In this document: in pieces, positions 11,642 to 24,941 of the stretch
Layout of the letters: each line of letters begins with the position of its first letter
Numbering within the stretch: position 1 is the first letter of the stretch
Source of the DNA: Megalobrama amblycephala
Lineage: Eukaryota; Chordata; Actinopteri; Cypriniformes; Xenocyprididae
Length of the DNA stretch: 64,000 bases
Reading direction: 5' to 3'
Assembly (NCBI RefSeq): GCF_018812025.1
Contig: NC_063045.1
Coordinates: forward strand, 1-64,000
Program-made: the position numbers and the translations under genes
Notes under the pieces: generated by a model
Told to the model about the DNA's origin: nothing
Database searches by the model: none
What the model saw: the letters and a program-made list of their open reading frames with translations, nothing else

Positions 11642-13177
11642 TTTCATGGTTCCTACCGTGTAAAGCAGACGAGGAATACAGGATACAAATAACTTTAAAG
11701 TTTACTAGAGAATGGTAGCAAACAGCATGACCACATACAATAACTGACACAGGATGAACAGAACGGGGAGTACAAATACACAGAGTGATGAGGGAGCTAA
11801 ACAGGCACAGGTGGAGGAAGTTAAACTAATCAGGGATTATGAGAACAGGTGCAGACAATACAGGACATCATGGTGACATTATGCCCCCCCTCGGAAAGGC
11901 ACGTCCTTGCGCCGTAACAAAGAAAGTCTATGAAGAGGATCGAGGGCGGAGCAAAGGCGGAACCAAACGGGCCGCGGAGGCGCTGAGGGAGCGGTGAGCC
12001 GAGGCGATGGTGACGGGCTGACAGGATGAGATGGAGACGTGGTCCTGGAGGCCCGAAGTGGAGGTGGGGACTCGGCCTCAAGCCGAGCTGGTGGAAGTGA
12101 AGCCCGAGACGAGGAAGATGAGTCGCATGGAGTGAGCGGCTGGGACAGAGCCGAAGAGCTTTACGACACCGGTGGTACCAACGGATCCAGGGGGCTGGTC
12201 GTGACCAGTGATGGAGACGGGACCAGGAAGACAGGCAGGGTTACAGGCTGTCCAGTGTTACCACCAGCCAGGGTGGAGTCCTGACTGCAGGGGCGGATGG
12301 AACCCTGGGACCGATCAGCAAAGGCGGAACCATGGTGAGTGGAGGCACTGGCAGAATGTATCGGCTGACGGACCTAGGTGACATCGCAGGCCTGGAAGCC
12401 TGGCACTGAGCTGCTGGCTCCCAGGAACAAGGCGATGACAGGGACTTGGATGATCGGGGTGACGATGGGGCGAGCGAGCACGACGGGGAGGTCAGAGGAA
12501 GGGAGGAGCCCGATGATGCTGTAGGGGTGCAGGGTTCCGGTGGACCAGGAAGACAGGCAGGGTTACAAGCTGAAGGTGATGTCCGGACGGGACCGGAGCA
12601 TCCAGATAACCAGACGGGACTGGCAAAGACGAGGAGGATTCGAGGGTGGGGACCTGGGTGGGAATTGGATCCATGGACCACAGATCGATCAGGTCTAGAT
12701 CTGCCCCTGGCTCTGCGGTGGATTGACCAGCCTGCGTCAACTCCGGGGGTTTGATATTCTCTGGTTTTGGAATGACCTCTGTGGACGCCTCGGGCTCGCT
12801 GGCTGTGAGGGAGAGGCCGCCATTCTGGAGCATCCAGGCCAGGTAGCCCAGATATGGCCTGATTTCTGGGAGCATGAGAAGCTGCAGTGCTGGTGAGTCC
12901 ATGCTACTTATTTCCCGTATCGAGAGGTCGGTTATTCTGTCATGGTTCCTACCGTGTAAAGCAGACGAGGAATACAGGATACAAATAACCTTAACATTTA
13001 CTAGAGAATGACTGATAGCAAACAGCATGACCACATACAATAACTGACACAGGATGAACAGAACGGGGAGTACAAATACACAGTGATGAGGGAGCTAAAC
13101 AGGCACAGGTGGAGGAAGTTAAACTAATCAGGGACTAACAAGAACAGGAGCAGACAATACAGGACATCATGGTGACA
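11642..13177 (-). mobile_element. Complete non-autonomous LTR retrotransposon with 5-bp TSD
   Basis: Two direct repeats flank the element: left LTR 11642-11878 and right LTR 12938-13177, each running from tgtcatggttcctaccgtg (tttcatgg in the left copy) to catcatggtgaca. The 5-bp duplication taacc lies at 11637-11641 and 13178-13182. On the minus strand the right LTR is 5'. The 1059-bp GC-rich interior opens with a minus-strand frame (MDSPALQLLMLPEIRPYLGY, about 12900) that looks gag-leader-like but contains no protease, RT or integrase. It would need enzymes from another element. The LTRs differ at a handful of positions, so the insertion is not brand new. Confidence 0.85.
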
Positions 13178-13700
13178 TAACCATTGTAGAGATGATAGAA
13201 TTGGTGTTATATGATCATATTTTCTTGACCTGGTAAAAACTCTAGCAGCTGCATTTTGGATTAATTGTAGCTTGTTTATTGAGGACACAGGACAACCAGC
13301 TAGTAATGCATTACAGTAATCTAGTCGAGACTTCAGCAATGTTTCTGAGGAAGAAGGCTGTTTTTCAACATGTGAAATATGATTTTCAAAGGATAAGTTG
13401 CAGTCTAATATAACACCCAGTCTAATATAACACCAACTGTTGAGGATGGAGTAACAGAACATCCTTCTAAATGCAGATTATAGTCAGAGAGATTCTGTGT
13501 ACAGGTTTTTGGTCCAATAAGTAAGATCCTTCACAGATCCTTGAGGCACTCCATAATTTACTGATGTTATCTTAGATTTTTCCCCGTTTAAATAGACAAA
13601 ATTGTGACGGTCTGATAGGTACGACCTAAACCACCGTAATGCCCGTCCCTGAACACCAGTGTAATTTTGTAGCGATCTAAGAGTATTTTATGATCTATAG

Positions 13701-14030
13701 CAGTGAATCTCAGCCTTTTTTGAGTCATGGACCCCCATCATATTTGGAACCATCCTCAAGGACCCCAGAATAAAATTGTCTCGTTGGTATCATTAATGTC
13801 TTTGTGACAACCAAATGCAATCAAGTATAATTTACTACTACTACGTTTGTTGACTTGTCCTATATTTAGTCATATTGTCAGGTAGATTATACATATATTA
13901 TCTTCCTCTTTTGTGGGAACATGTCAATGTCAAAATATACAAAAATTAATATTCAGATATTTTATAAGGACCCCCTGGCATTATGTCAAGGACCACTAGG
14001 GGTCCATGGACCCCTGGTTGAGAAACACTG
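13701..14030. mobile_element. hAT MITE with perfect 8-bp TSD
   Basis: The ends are CAGTGAATCTCAGCC and, reverse complemented, CAGTGTTTCTCAACC. The identical flanks atctatag lie at 13693-13700 and 14031-14038. The 330-bp element contains no open frame of interest. Removing it restores the DTIDHK coding sense of the surrounding minus-strand LINE, which confirms the boundaries. Confidence 0.92.
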
Positions 14031-14110
14031 ATCTATAGTGTCGAATGCAGCACTGAGATCAAGACTGTCGTTCAACATTCTTCTCGTTAAACAGTTGTCA
14101 AATATTAAAT

Positions 14111-15849
14111 GTTTAGCTGCTACTTTCCACACACTCTTTCAGAGGTAAAACTAAAGCATTCGCTGGAATTCACACTCGTCCTCCGTGAGCAGCAAGAGTT
14201 CAGAGTTGTGTAGATGTCAGAGTTAGAGCCTCTTCTGCTTTAGTTGTGGCTTTATTTTAAAAAAACTATGAATAAATATCCATTTACTTTAGTTAGTCTG
14301 GGAACAGAACAAGAAGAGAGTCCTCTCGCGTCCCACAATGTGATTCGTGATTTGGGAGAGAATGTGTTTCTTGGTTTTTTAGTATAGTATTTAAAAATGA
14401 CTCTGCCCTAATTCAGTAACCTGAACGAAGCGCTGATGGGCGGCTCTCGCTCTGGCTGATGTGTGCACGCTCTCTTCTGGGAGAAGTGCCCATATAAGGA
14501 ATTCCTCCCTTTATGATGTCATACAGAGCCATACTCGAAAAACTTTCCCAACATTATATGAACCATGAAGGAGTGTATTTGGTATTTTTTTAAACTTTGG
14601 CCATGTTTAGCATGAGAAACCAACTCTTTAACTGCGTTAATAAGTCAGAATAGCATTAGAAATAGCATTAGACATCCTCTTTAAAGCTGCAATCCGTAAC
14701 TTTTGGCGCTCTAGCGGTTAATAAACAGAACTGCCATGTGTCTTGAGGAAGAACATTGTAGCCGGAGCTTCTTCTCTCCGTTTATGTCTATGACGAGTCA
14801 TGCAGTTACTGTGAAACTCCACAGCAGTTCCTACCAGACCGCTCTAAAATAGTCCGAATATAAACACTTATTATAAGTGTACCATAATGATGCAGGGTAA
14901 GACAAAAACATAAATATATTGATAAATAGCGTTGTGTATTGCACATGTATGTTTGTTGCCAGCGGGGGCTTTAACTGTTCATGAGAGAGATTGCCTGAGG
15001 AAAGAAACTGTTCCTGTGCCTGTGTTCTGGTGTTCAGAGCTCTGTATCGTCACCAGACGTGTGAGAGGTCCAGAGGGATTCTGACTTACTTGTGATTTGA
15101 GTCATTGAATATTTACTGCTAATCAGATATGATCATATATTTATTATGGTCATGCTTAATTTTGTAAACTCTTTTCAGTTACTGTAACATCTTTGTTTTG
15201 TTTATGTTGCATAAATAAGTGATAGAAATTAATGGTTTTCCTTGTTTCAGTTCAGAAGTAGATATTGGGTTTAATGTTACACACTCATATGACATTCTTG
15301 AAAAATATCATTCATTTCTGTAGAGCTGGACATTTAAATAAGGATCAGATGACTGAGTTCAGCTTTGAGAATGAACCCAGCCTGTTTGTTCCTCAGTATC
15401 TTCATGTTTCTCTCTGAATGTTTCTTCATGTCTGTGGTGTTTGTTAAATAAACTCTGAAAAATAAATGTATGAACTGGCGTGTAGCCTCTTTATTTCTTA
15501 AGCTCTCTAATTTAACATGTGCTTCTCTAATACTCTTTTATTCTACCCCTGTAACCTTGGCTATCCTCCACTTGTATATTTGGTACTACTGCCATCTAGA
15601 GGACAATAATGGGAACAACAACTAATGTCTTCACTCTCCTCGATAATAAACACCATCTTTATAATAGTGTGACACTATTTACAACAGTGTCTCAGTTCTT
15701 CTGTGTGTCTGGACAATAAGACGAGAATAGTTAACAGAAAGAGAAATAAATCTAAACTAAATCTCTGGGTGTGTCTCAATCAGCTCCCTAGTTCAGTAGT
15801 CAGCACACTGGTAAGGGAATCAGTCAGAGTGAGAGTTAATGGCTTTTTT
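14111..15849. other. Mixed MITE-like remnants and a possible 3' UTR
   Basis: At 14686 ttaaagctgcaatccgtaac resembles the end of a common fish hAT-type repeat, and 14480-14680 also has repeat character. At 15440-15475 two AATAAA signals follow T/G-rich sequence and could be the 3' end of a plus-strand transcript, but no coding exon was found upstream. No gene is supported. Confidence 0.35.
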
Positions 15850-16471
15850 AATTTACCTGATTAGCCCCCAAAAAACTCAACTAGAACTTAATAAGTTGCG
15901 TGTTGTACCATTAAATAGCCTCCACAGCTCCAGCTCAACATCAGCATCATCTAGATTGGGCATCAGTGCCCTGTACTCTTTTTTTTATCTCCTTTTATCT
16001 CCTGTGGCCGACGATTCTGACAGTTTGTCCGGCAGCAAATACTGGCCTTTCAGTGGAGGGAGTATCAGACAAACTCAGTCTTTCACTTCAGAGGTGAGGG
16101 AATCTATGAAGGGAAGAAACAGATTCTTCATCTGGAGTTCTTGCTGGTGTGTTTGAACTCTTTGTAGGCATTGTTACTATGTGAGGGAACGAGGGATTGA
16201 TATGAAGTTTGGCAGCCAACTCACAACTTTGATCCCACATCTTTCTGAATGTCACATCTTCCCTTTTATTTTGAAGCAGCGTCACTAACGCACTGGCATT
16301 ACCAGCAGCACTCTGTAGATCACAAGCTGGGTTTTGCATATTGCAGGACAAAGAGAAGGTTGCTGTTGAGGGAAGCGGTTCCATGCGAGGAGGTTGAGCA
16401 GCTGGATCCGAATCATCCAACGAAAGAGACTGAGCCTGGAGTTCCCCGGACTCACGAGACTGCCCTCTCAT
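15850..16471 (-). pseudogene. hAT transposase fragment (ZMYM1-like)
   Basis: The minus-strand frame from 16471 reads SLSLDDSDPAAQPP, then TLLQNKREDVTFRKMWDQSC, then MPTKSSNTPARTPDEE. This resembles the central part of the hAT-derived transposase family annotated in fish as zinc finger MYM-type 1-like. Further left, after frameshifts, MPNLDDADVELELW continues the same family. The zinc finger N-terminus, the RNase H-like catalytic core end and the dimerisation domain are missing or broken. It is a dead transposase scrap whose own termini were not found. Confidence 0.65.
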
Positions 16472-16663
16472 GGTACAGCCGTACAGCTGCAGGCTCCACT
16501 GTGTTCATCTTCTTCTTGCATCTACACTGTTTTGACCAGCGTGTGGTGATTCGAGTCACTGGTTCATTTCGCTAAACTTTTGATTCAATTGACTCGGGGT
16601 TTCAACACAGGGAGCGAAATGAGATGAATCTTTTCTGTTAATCATGTGTGGATGAGAATTAAC

Positions 16664-18183
<1,520 letters not shown>

Positions 18184-18185
18184 TA

Positions 18186-18600
18186 TATCAAATTCGAAGA
18201 AATGTTAATGGAGATAGGGAGGGATGTGGGAACCGGAGAGAAGAAATAGTGATGACGAGGTTAAGGTTGGGACATTGTACACTAAATAAAACCCTTAAGA
18301 TGACAGGAAAACACCAGACAGGACTGTGTGAAGGATGTCAAGAAGAGGAAACAGTAGAGCATATAATCATGGCTTGTAGGAGATGAAGCTCAGAGAGAGA
18401 TGATGAGGAATAAACTGAGGGTGTTAGGGGAACAGGAGTTCATGGTAAAAAAGGGTACTGAGCATGAAAGATAGGGCACAGATCAGAGTACTGATGACTT
18501 TTTTGAGAGAATCAGGGTATTCAGTAGGATCTGAAGCAAAATTAGTAGAATGTGAGGGAGGAATTACAAAAGGATATTAGTAGTGTATAGAAAACAGAAC
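18186..18600 (+). pseudogene. LINE C-terminal fragment
   Basis: The frame reads EIVMTRLRLGHCTLNKTLKM and then GLCEGCQEEETVEHIIMACR. This cysteine/histidine-containing stretch is found at the C-terminus of LINEs of the I/Jockey group, after RT or RNase H. Only about 65 codons remain in frame. The Tc1 right end abuts directly at TA, so the rest of the LINE was lost or lies elsewhere. A G-rich homopolymer run follows at 18619-18645. Confidence 0.65.
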
Positions 18601-18751
18601 CAGTTATTTTGGGGAACGTTTTTTTTTTGGGGGGGGGGGGGGGGTGATGGAATTTTTGAACTAATTAATAATAAACTAACATTTCTTTTCTTCTACAGGC
18701 CTAATAATAATAATCTAACTCTGAAATAGAGAAATAGTCACTAGGACTGAG

Positions 18752-19165
18752 TGTCATGATTCAGAAACCTTCTGCTGTGCTGGCTAGACAGCATCCTTCT
18801 GGGGATAAAAAAATAGTCTTTCAGGAATTGTTTAAACCTATTGAGTAATCTGAACTATTAACCCTGAGACATTTTTTGATGATCTTGTGATTCAGTTGTT
18901 CTAATCTAAATTTATGTGGGCCAGAGGAACTGAGATGTTTTTCTTAAATCTAAACCAATTGTATTAAAAAACTGATGATAATGAGTAATAGATCATGCCA
19001 TACTGACTGTGAAGTGTCCCTGAAATCCTATAAAACCTGTTGTATTCCTTGTTCGGAGAGAGATTCTCTGGAATTGATGAGAATTCTCCCGGCCGTGATT
19101 AAAGCATATTCTGAGGCATAGTCTGGAGTCTGTTTGGATTTAGGCTGCGCAGCAAACTAAGCACT
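18752..19165 (+). mobile_element. Possible retrovirus-like LTR
   Basis: The segment starts tgtcatgattcagaaacc and contains a TATA-like cctataaaacctg (about 19028), followed by cttgttcggagagagattctctgg and gattaaagcatattctgagg (19098). This layout fits U3-R-U5 of a gamma/epsilon-type LTR. The 3' boundary is uncertain, no paired LTR was found, and the sequence after it has no pol. Treat as tentative. Confidence 0.35.
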
Positions 19166-19300
19166 AGAGATCTAACTTCTATACTATAGTGATAGTGGAG
19201 GTGAGGAGCACTAAAGATCTTAGTATCAGGTGATAGTGCCCCAAAACAGGCCGAGACGTCGGCCGACTCAAACAGGTATTGAAGTACGCTTAGTAGAGTA

Positions 19301-20716
19301 TAGGGCTGTGTATCACCAACAATGTCACGATACGATACGCATCACGATACTAAAGCCACGATACGATACGTATCACGATATGGTTCAATTTAGAATTTAA
19401 ATTTCTTTTGAGCAGAGTTTAGTAACAGTAATATGCGTTTATTGAATAACCAGTGTTATAACATGTCGTGATAACTGAAAAAACTATTTTGTTTTTGTCA
19501 TTAAAAAAAACAATGATTTAAATTAAATATAAAAAAATTGTCACAAAAAAAGCTTAGAATGGCTCTTCCTTTTGCTTTTAAAGTCACTCCCTCAGTAACT
19601 GAATTGACAATTATAGTGACACTGAAGCATATCAACAAAGCTCAATGACTAATTTCACTTGCAACAGTAAGTTGACTGTAAGAAAACTAAGTTAGTTAAT
19701 TATATCGGCTATAATAATGTCTATACTGCCTGTTTTTTTTTCCATCTGTAAAAAAGATTTTTTTGGATATCAACTCAAAATATGTTCTAGAACAACATAC
19801 GTTTTTATTAACGTGGTCTACAAAATATGGGCTACATGAGTTTACAATACACACTTAACAATAAGGTTCATTTATTAAACATCAGATAATGTATTAACAT
19901 GAACTAACCATGAGCAATAGCCTACATTTGTTACTGTATTAGCTCATCTTTGTTAATGTTAGTTAATAAAAGATACAGTTGTTGATTGTTTGTTCATGTT
20001 GGTTTACAGTGCATTAACTAATGTTAACAAGATTTAAATGATGCGATGTGACCGCAAAGGGCACTTTCACTTTCACGATCAAAGTGCACGCCACTGATAA
20101 GCATTGTAAATGTAGTATTACAGTATACACATACCAATTAAATGCGCAGGTATCCTCTCGTGCGTCCTCCCCACTGGACGAGGCCAATATCATTTTCGTT
20201 TCGCTTTCAGATATATCTATTATATATGCCATCACTGCTTTTACCTTTCTAGATGTAATTACCGAAATCAAAACAGTCCATAAACTATATCCTCACGAAA
20301 ACTTCAGTCAAGCCAGCTCGCGCGTCAACCTGAGATATCAGCCTCCAAACTTCTCGGTTTCTGAATGGACGGTTTGGCTTGATTGACAAACGCTAACGTT
20401 CGGGCATGATTTATATACCATCGACCTGTCCTAAAACGTTAGCACGCTTTGATCGATGATTTGGAGATCGCGTGTTTCTCCGTTCGAGAGCGCATTTCCT
20501 GTTCACATCCGCGACAAAACATTTGATTATTTACGAATGAAAGCTCACAGAAACGTGAATGTCTGCTTGCGTTGCTTGCTAGCGTCAATTGACGTCACGT
20601 GATTGGCTAGATTTAAAAGCAAGACAGACTCGATACGGCAGCTGCTGTATCGATACGCGCATCGTCAGGAGTTCATGACGATATATCGTTGTATCGATAT
20701 TCTGAGCACAGCCCTA
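19301..20716. mobile_element. Non-autonomous hAT element with 8-bp TSD
   Basis: It starts TAGGGCTGTGTATCACC and ends ttctgagcacagccCTA, with cgatacgatacg clusters just inside each end. The 8-bp sequence gtagagta flanks it exactly (19293-19300 and 20717-20724). The 1416-bp interior has short frames only and no hAT transposase. Subterminal motifs resemble those of the element at 4143-5291, but the ends differ, so the two belong to related families rather than one. Confidence 0.9.
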
Positions 20717-20724
20717 GTAGAGTA

Positions 20725-21101
20725 TAAATTCATAGATTTATGACGGTTTAACTAAGTCAGGTGCGTAGGGAAAAATCTACCACAAGGGAAAAGAACTTTT
20801 ATCTGATCCACACTCCGGAGCAGAAGGGGGCGGTAATGAAGCAATAAGCTGGATGCCAACCGCTGTAAAACAGCAAAGAAGAAGAAGTCGCATCAATGAT
20901 TGCTCCATCTTAATTAAGTTTGGATAGTTTTCAAGCCCAAGTTTGAACTGTAAACTACACACAAGTTTACTTATTGTGTGTCAGCTCCTAGTTGTGTTAG
21001 TCGAGTCAAATATGTGTTATTTGAGATGAAGAGTGTTTATTGGCCTGCTTGTGAACTCTGAACTTCTGTTTTTTTCATTTAAGACTTTTCATGCAATATC
21101 G
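20725..21101. other. Stretch upstream of signal exons
   Basis: Around 20825-20880, ggcggtaatgaagcaataagctg with cagcaaagaagaagaag resembles a repeated promoter-like sequence often seen in fish genomes. No exon was recognised before 21102. Confidence 0.3.
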
Positions 21102-21144
21102 ATGCACTGCATTCTGATCAGCCTTCTGGTGCTGTTTGTCCCAG
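21102..21144 (+). CDS. Putative signal-peptide exon 1
   Basis: The ATG at 21102 opens MHCILISLLVLFVP and the next base runs into a consensus donor, CCAG|GTATGT (21145-21150). The peptide is short and strongly hydrophobic, as in secreted or membrane receptors. No downstream plus-strand exon was recognised, so the gene it belonged to is unknown. The next plus-strand copy at 21454 shows that the exon was duplicated locally. Function cannot be stated beyond a likely secretory signal. Confidence 0.45.
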
Positions 21145-21453
21145 GTATGTGTTTTATTCAGTTTTTGTCATGTTCTGTGTTAAAATATTAGCCCCAGCTG
21201 AGTGTTAGCTATTCGCACACATGCTCTCCTGTGTAACTGCGCCATTTTAGAGCTGCGTTCTTCTCATTTCATTTATACAAAATATGTAAAATGAAGGTTA
21301 CTTGAGTTTTCACTGTATTAATGTGAATTGTCTGTATCAGTGTTTTGTATTTTATTTTCTTTAATGTATGTTTTATTTAGAATTTTGTCCACTATATGTT
21401 CACGATCACTTTGTAGAAATCGGGAGAGCCGCATATCTCGTCCTGCGACATCG

Positions 21454-21600
21454 ATGCACTGTATGCTGATCAGCCTTTTGGTGCTGTTTTTCCCAGTTTT
21501 GTCTTGTCCCAGGCCCAGTAAAGCAACTTTGAGTGACCATCCACCTGATCTCAGTGAATTATTTCACCCAACACACACACAGTCACACATGTGCCTTTAA
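21454..21600 (+). CDS. Putative signal-peptide exon, second copy read through
   Basis: The ATG at 21454 opens MHCMLISLLVLFFPVLSC, nearly the same as the exon at 21102. The donor position is changed (CCAGTTTTG instead of CCAGGTATG), so the frame runs on for 49 codons to a stop at 21598. A second CCCAGGCCC lies just downstream. The DIRS-like element begins 120 bp later and may have displaced the rest of the gene. It could be a tiny secreted protein or a degraded duplicate exon; I favour the latter. Confidence 0.35.
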   Translation: MHCMLISLLVLFFPVLSCPRPSKATLSDHPPDLSELFHPTHTQSHMCL

Positions 21601-21963
21601 ATGCAAATGAGCTGCTGTGCCCCGCCCCCTCTCTACGATCACAGTTCAATCAATCGGATTCTCTGCCAAATACTAACAAGACATCATCTTGGTTTTGATT
21701 ATCATCTATATCAGATAGCATAGTTCCCTTTCGAAAGGGAACTTCTACTCTGCGCTGACTGCTCTATGAGGAACGTCCTCCGTGACCCGTGCTCGAAATG
21801 CTAAAAATCACCACACTCCAATCCTATTGGCCGGCAACAGCCTATCACGTCAAACGGCGCAAACCATGACGTATAAAGGGAGCGCCTGGGGAAACAGCCG
21901 ACATCCTCTTGTCTTTTCGCGACTGCTTTTGCTCGTGCCTTTTTCACTCTGCCAAAAGTTAAT

Positions 21964-22794
21964 ATGTCTGCTAAATCGTTCAGGAAGTGTGCTGATCCTT
22001 GTCCCAGGTTTCTGACACCGAAGGATACACACAACTTGTGCGTTTCCTATCTGGGCAAGGAACATACGGACAGTACTCAAGGGTGCTGCCTGTGCTAACT
22101 GTGAGCGTTTTTCTATGTAAACGCTCCATTCTCGTTTGGCCCTCTTCTCGAGGGGAGAGGTGCCATCACCGCTGCCTGGTGGTTCTAGCCCCGCTCGTGC
22201 TGAGGCTCAGCGGTGTCTGAAATCATGGGGCTCGCAGGCGGAGCTCGCTGTGGAATTTGAGAGGAGTGTCTGTCTTTCTCAATCTGAAGCGACTGACGAG
22301 GACGCGCTGCTGACGGATGACGACGATGTTTTATCTTTAACATCCTCGGACCCAGGAGCGAGTGCTCTCTTGGTCAAGGTCTTTCCGCTGAGGCGGTCGC
22401 GGAATTGCGTCGGACCACGGATCTCGCTCTGAGGGCCACCAATCAATCTGCCGCCTCGATCGGCCGATCTATGGCGGGCAAGGTAGCCGCGGAGCGACAT
22501 CTGTGGCTCAACTGTGCGGACATCGGGGAGAAAGAGAAACGGTTTCTCCTCGATGCCCTGGTTTCACCCACTGAACTTTTCGGCACCTCCGTGCAGGCGG
22601 TGGTTGAGAAGTTCGGGGAGGCGAAGACGTGCTCCGCGGCGTTTAGATCTTGCATCCCGCTCAGATCCAGCTCTGGGCCCAGACAGCCGGGAGATCCCGG
22701 GCCGTCTCGAGCCGAGGCTCAGAGGCAGGCCCAGAGGGAAAGTGTCACCGCTCGTGCGCCTCCTCCTCCTCGGAGTAAGTCGCAGAGACGGTGA
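21964..22794 (+). pseudogene. DIRS gag-like ORF1, broken
   Basis: The ATG at 21964 opens MSAKSFRKCADPCPRFLTPK, followed by Cys residues of the N-terminal zinc-binding region, then stops at 22096. Homology continues in other frames: SWGSQAELAVEFERS near 22230, and from about 22395 LRRTTDLALRATNQSAASIG and SMAGKVAAERHLWLNCADIG, then KRFLLDALVSPTELFG. The minus-strand DIRS ORF1 at 42704-41310 has the matching IGRSMAALVAKERLWLNLSD. The protein would package element RNA. At least two frame breaks make this copy non-functional. Confidence 0.75.
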
Positions 22795-22979
22795 GATGCC
22801 AGAAGGAAGAAGCAAGACCTGAGGGAGGTGATCGAGGAGCGGCGCCAGCTGCGCCGGTAATCGATCTCCTCTCTCGCAAGGGCTTTTTCTCGCCCTCGAT
22901 TTTCCTTCGCCTCCCGGTAGCGTTTGTGACATCTATATGCTGCGGGCTTTACAGTCGGGCTGATGTTGTGGGCCTATGA

Positions 22980-24930
22980 TGGATATTTTTCTGACGGCCC
23001 GCCATCTGGCTTGATAGTGAAAGTGCTTTTGGGCTTATGGGACTTTGGATTTTCCCCTCCGTGTGACGAATCGGGGAGGAATCTGCATTCTACGAGCCGC
23101 AGGAGGTAAGCCAGGTCCATTTTTTATTCTCAATATAGACCTTGCTTTTCCTGTATAGCTTCCCGTGCATATAGTTGTCATCTGTTCATGTTTTTAAGGG
23201 GTTATTTGGGCAAATAACTGTATGTTAGGCTGACTGTTACAGGCAGGCCCTTTATGGCCGCTTTGTTGATTAGCGTTGGTGTAGTTTCTCGGCTGATACT
23301 GTGTATAGCTAGAACTAGCTTTCGCTATTGTCAGTTATGTGTTGGCCGGTTTTTTGGCCACCTAATGCTGTCGCTCGCGCTGCTTTCTCCGTGTGTTTGG
23401 GAATTCGTAGCCCGAGTGTAGCCTGGTATACATACAGTCTTTAGCTAGCGGCTAGGCTGGAACTAGGATAGGTGTGTGTTTGTTTACATCCCCCTGTTAT
23501 GACTATCCCCCTGCGGTTGTATAGTTCCTAGTTCTGCCCTCCTTCTGAGGAAGTTGCTGGCCGGTTTTTGCCCATATTTCCCCTTCATATGTTTATGCAG
23601 GCGTGTTATGTGAGCGTGCTTGTGCTGCCACAGGTTACACCTGTTCTCTATGATAGCAGGCTTTATCCGGCCTCTGTATATGAATACAGTGTTGTTGTTG
23701 TTGTACTCCCTGGTTAGGGTTTGTGTTTCACTGAGTGCATCACCTGTTGGATTACACACTCAGGATGAGTGTTGGGAATTTTGTTTACCCGACCTCTCCC
23801 GGTCGTTTGCACCACAGCATCTGGGGTTTATTGCTGTTTGATTGTTGGCTATTTGCCTTTTAGCCTCTCTGTATGCAGCTTGTTTGGATACAGCGCTGCT
23901 GGTCTACGATGCTGGTTACACTCACGCTGTTTAGCATGATTAACATTGCCTGCTGGAATGTGTATGCCTAGGCTCAGGTTGTGTAGCTAGTTCCCTTAAA
24001 ATTGTCATTTTAGGTTATACTGGCCCTTCCTTGTAGCTAGGGCCCTGTCATGACCACGGGCTGGTGCCACATGGTTCTTTAAGTAGCAGGCCTTTCCAGG
24101 CTTCTCTTACAGCTTCCTGTTGGCCCAGCTATGCTGGTCATGTACGGGCATCATTCCGTGATGAGTCATACATTACTCTGTTGTTGCCAGATGTTTATGG
24201 AAGTCGTTGGCCCCCGTTGGGGCCTCCTTTCATGTCTTATCTAGCATGTTGGCACAGCTTGTATGGGTTTCTGTATGTCTCATACCCCTTGGGTGTTGTA
24301 TAAATGCACTAGCTATCGCCGCGCGCTTTTAAGGTTACAGGCCACTTTCAGGCCTTCCTTTGCTAGCATGTCGGAGTTTAGCTTGGTACTCCTCTCGCTG
24401 AGAGTAAAAGATGTTTTTACTGAGTATTTTGTGCGTTTATTCCCTTTAGCTCTAGTCGAGCTCAAATATTTTCTCTGTCTATTTAACAGGTTCTATTTTT
24501 GCTCCTAGAACTTTAGTGGCCGCTGGCTGATGTCGCGTGTGACCTGTGGAGCATGCTGACCTTTGACAGCAAAAGGGATGGTTTCGCCGGCTGGCCGGGT
24601 CTCGGGTTGACTATGACCTCCTGTGTAGTCGGTCTGTTTAGTCTGAACCCTGATAACACTGCCACGAGCTGATGCCACGTGCCTGTTGGGATTATAGGCC
24701 CACGGGGCCTTTCCTTAGTGCATGATGGCGTATGTTGTACTCCTATTGCTTAAAGAGTAGAAAGGTACTTCACCGAGTGCACTGCTCGTTGGTTTGTGTT
24801 GGACGGGCTGTCTCGTGGGCACTTGCAGCTGTTATGTCTTGGTGTTTGCTCCACCTTGATATGCAATAGGGTGTGGCCCTACAGGCCATCCTGGGCTACC
24901 GCCGTCTGCATTCAGTTCTAGTTCTCTGGT
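22980..24930 (+). repeat. Degenerate repeat array replacing DIRS pol
   Basis: No coding sequence is visible. A diverged unit recurs with variable spacing (roughly 120-200 bp). It has the form ctgatgccacatg, then a short gap, then tagtaggcc...ggcct, then a ggtgtactcct-like box, then cttagagagtaaaag (examples near 24064, 24183, 24313, 24520 and 24666). The same boxes appear in element copy 2 between 54840 and 55830. The array lies exactly where RT/RNase H/recombinase are expected in a DIRS element. Confidence 0.6.
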
Positions 24931-24941
24931 GAACTCTGGTT

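Larger units (their letters stand above)
11390..14110 (-). mobile_element. LINE (L2/CR1-like) 3' half, split by two insertions
   Basis: Minus-strand pieces read DYKVLLLTYKALNGLAPVYL (11500-11600), RLDYCNALLAGCPVSSINKL and NAAARVFTRSRKYDHITPIL (13190-13350), and SAAFDTIDH at 14031-14060. Together they follow the L2-type RT and post-RT domains in order from 14110 leftwards. The copy is interrupted by a complete LTR element (11642-13177) and a hAT MITE (13701-14030), both with target duplications. Stops and frameshifts make it non-coding. Confidence 0.75.

Noticed and set aside
12241..12754. Long GC-rich open frames on both strands
   Set aside because: They overlap antisense to each other in the interior of a non-autonomous LTR element. 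Openness reflects GC richness, and no domain was recognised.
22292..22500. Acidic/serine-rich minus-strand frame as a separate protein
   Set aside because: It is antisense to DIRS gag.
22514..22932. Arginine/proline-rich frames opposite DIRS gag
   Set aside because: They are shadow frames of the GC-rich gag region. The gag frame itself has family matches and these do not.
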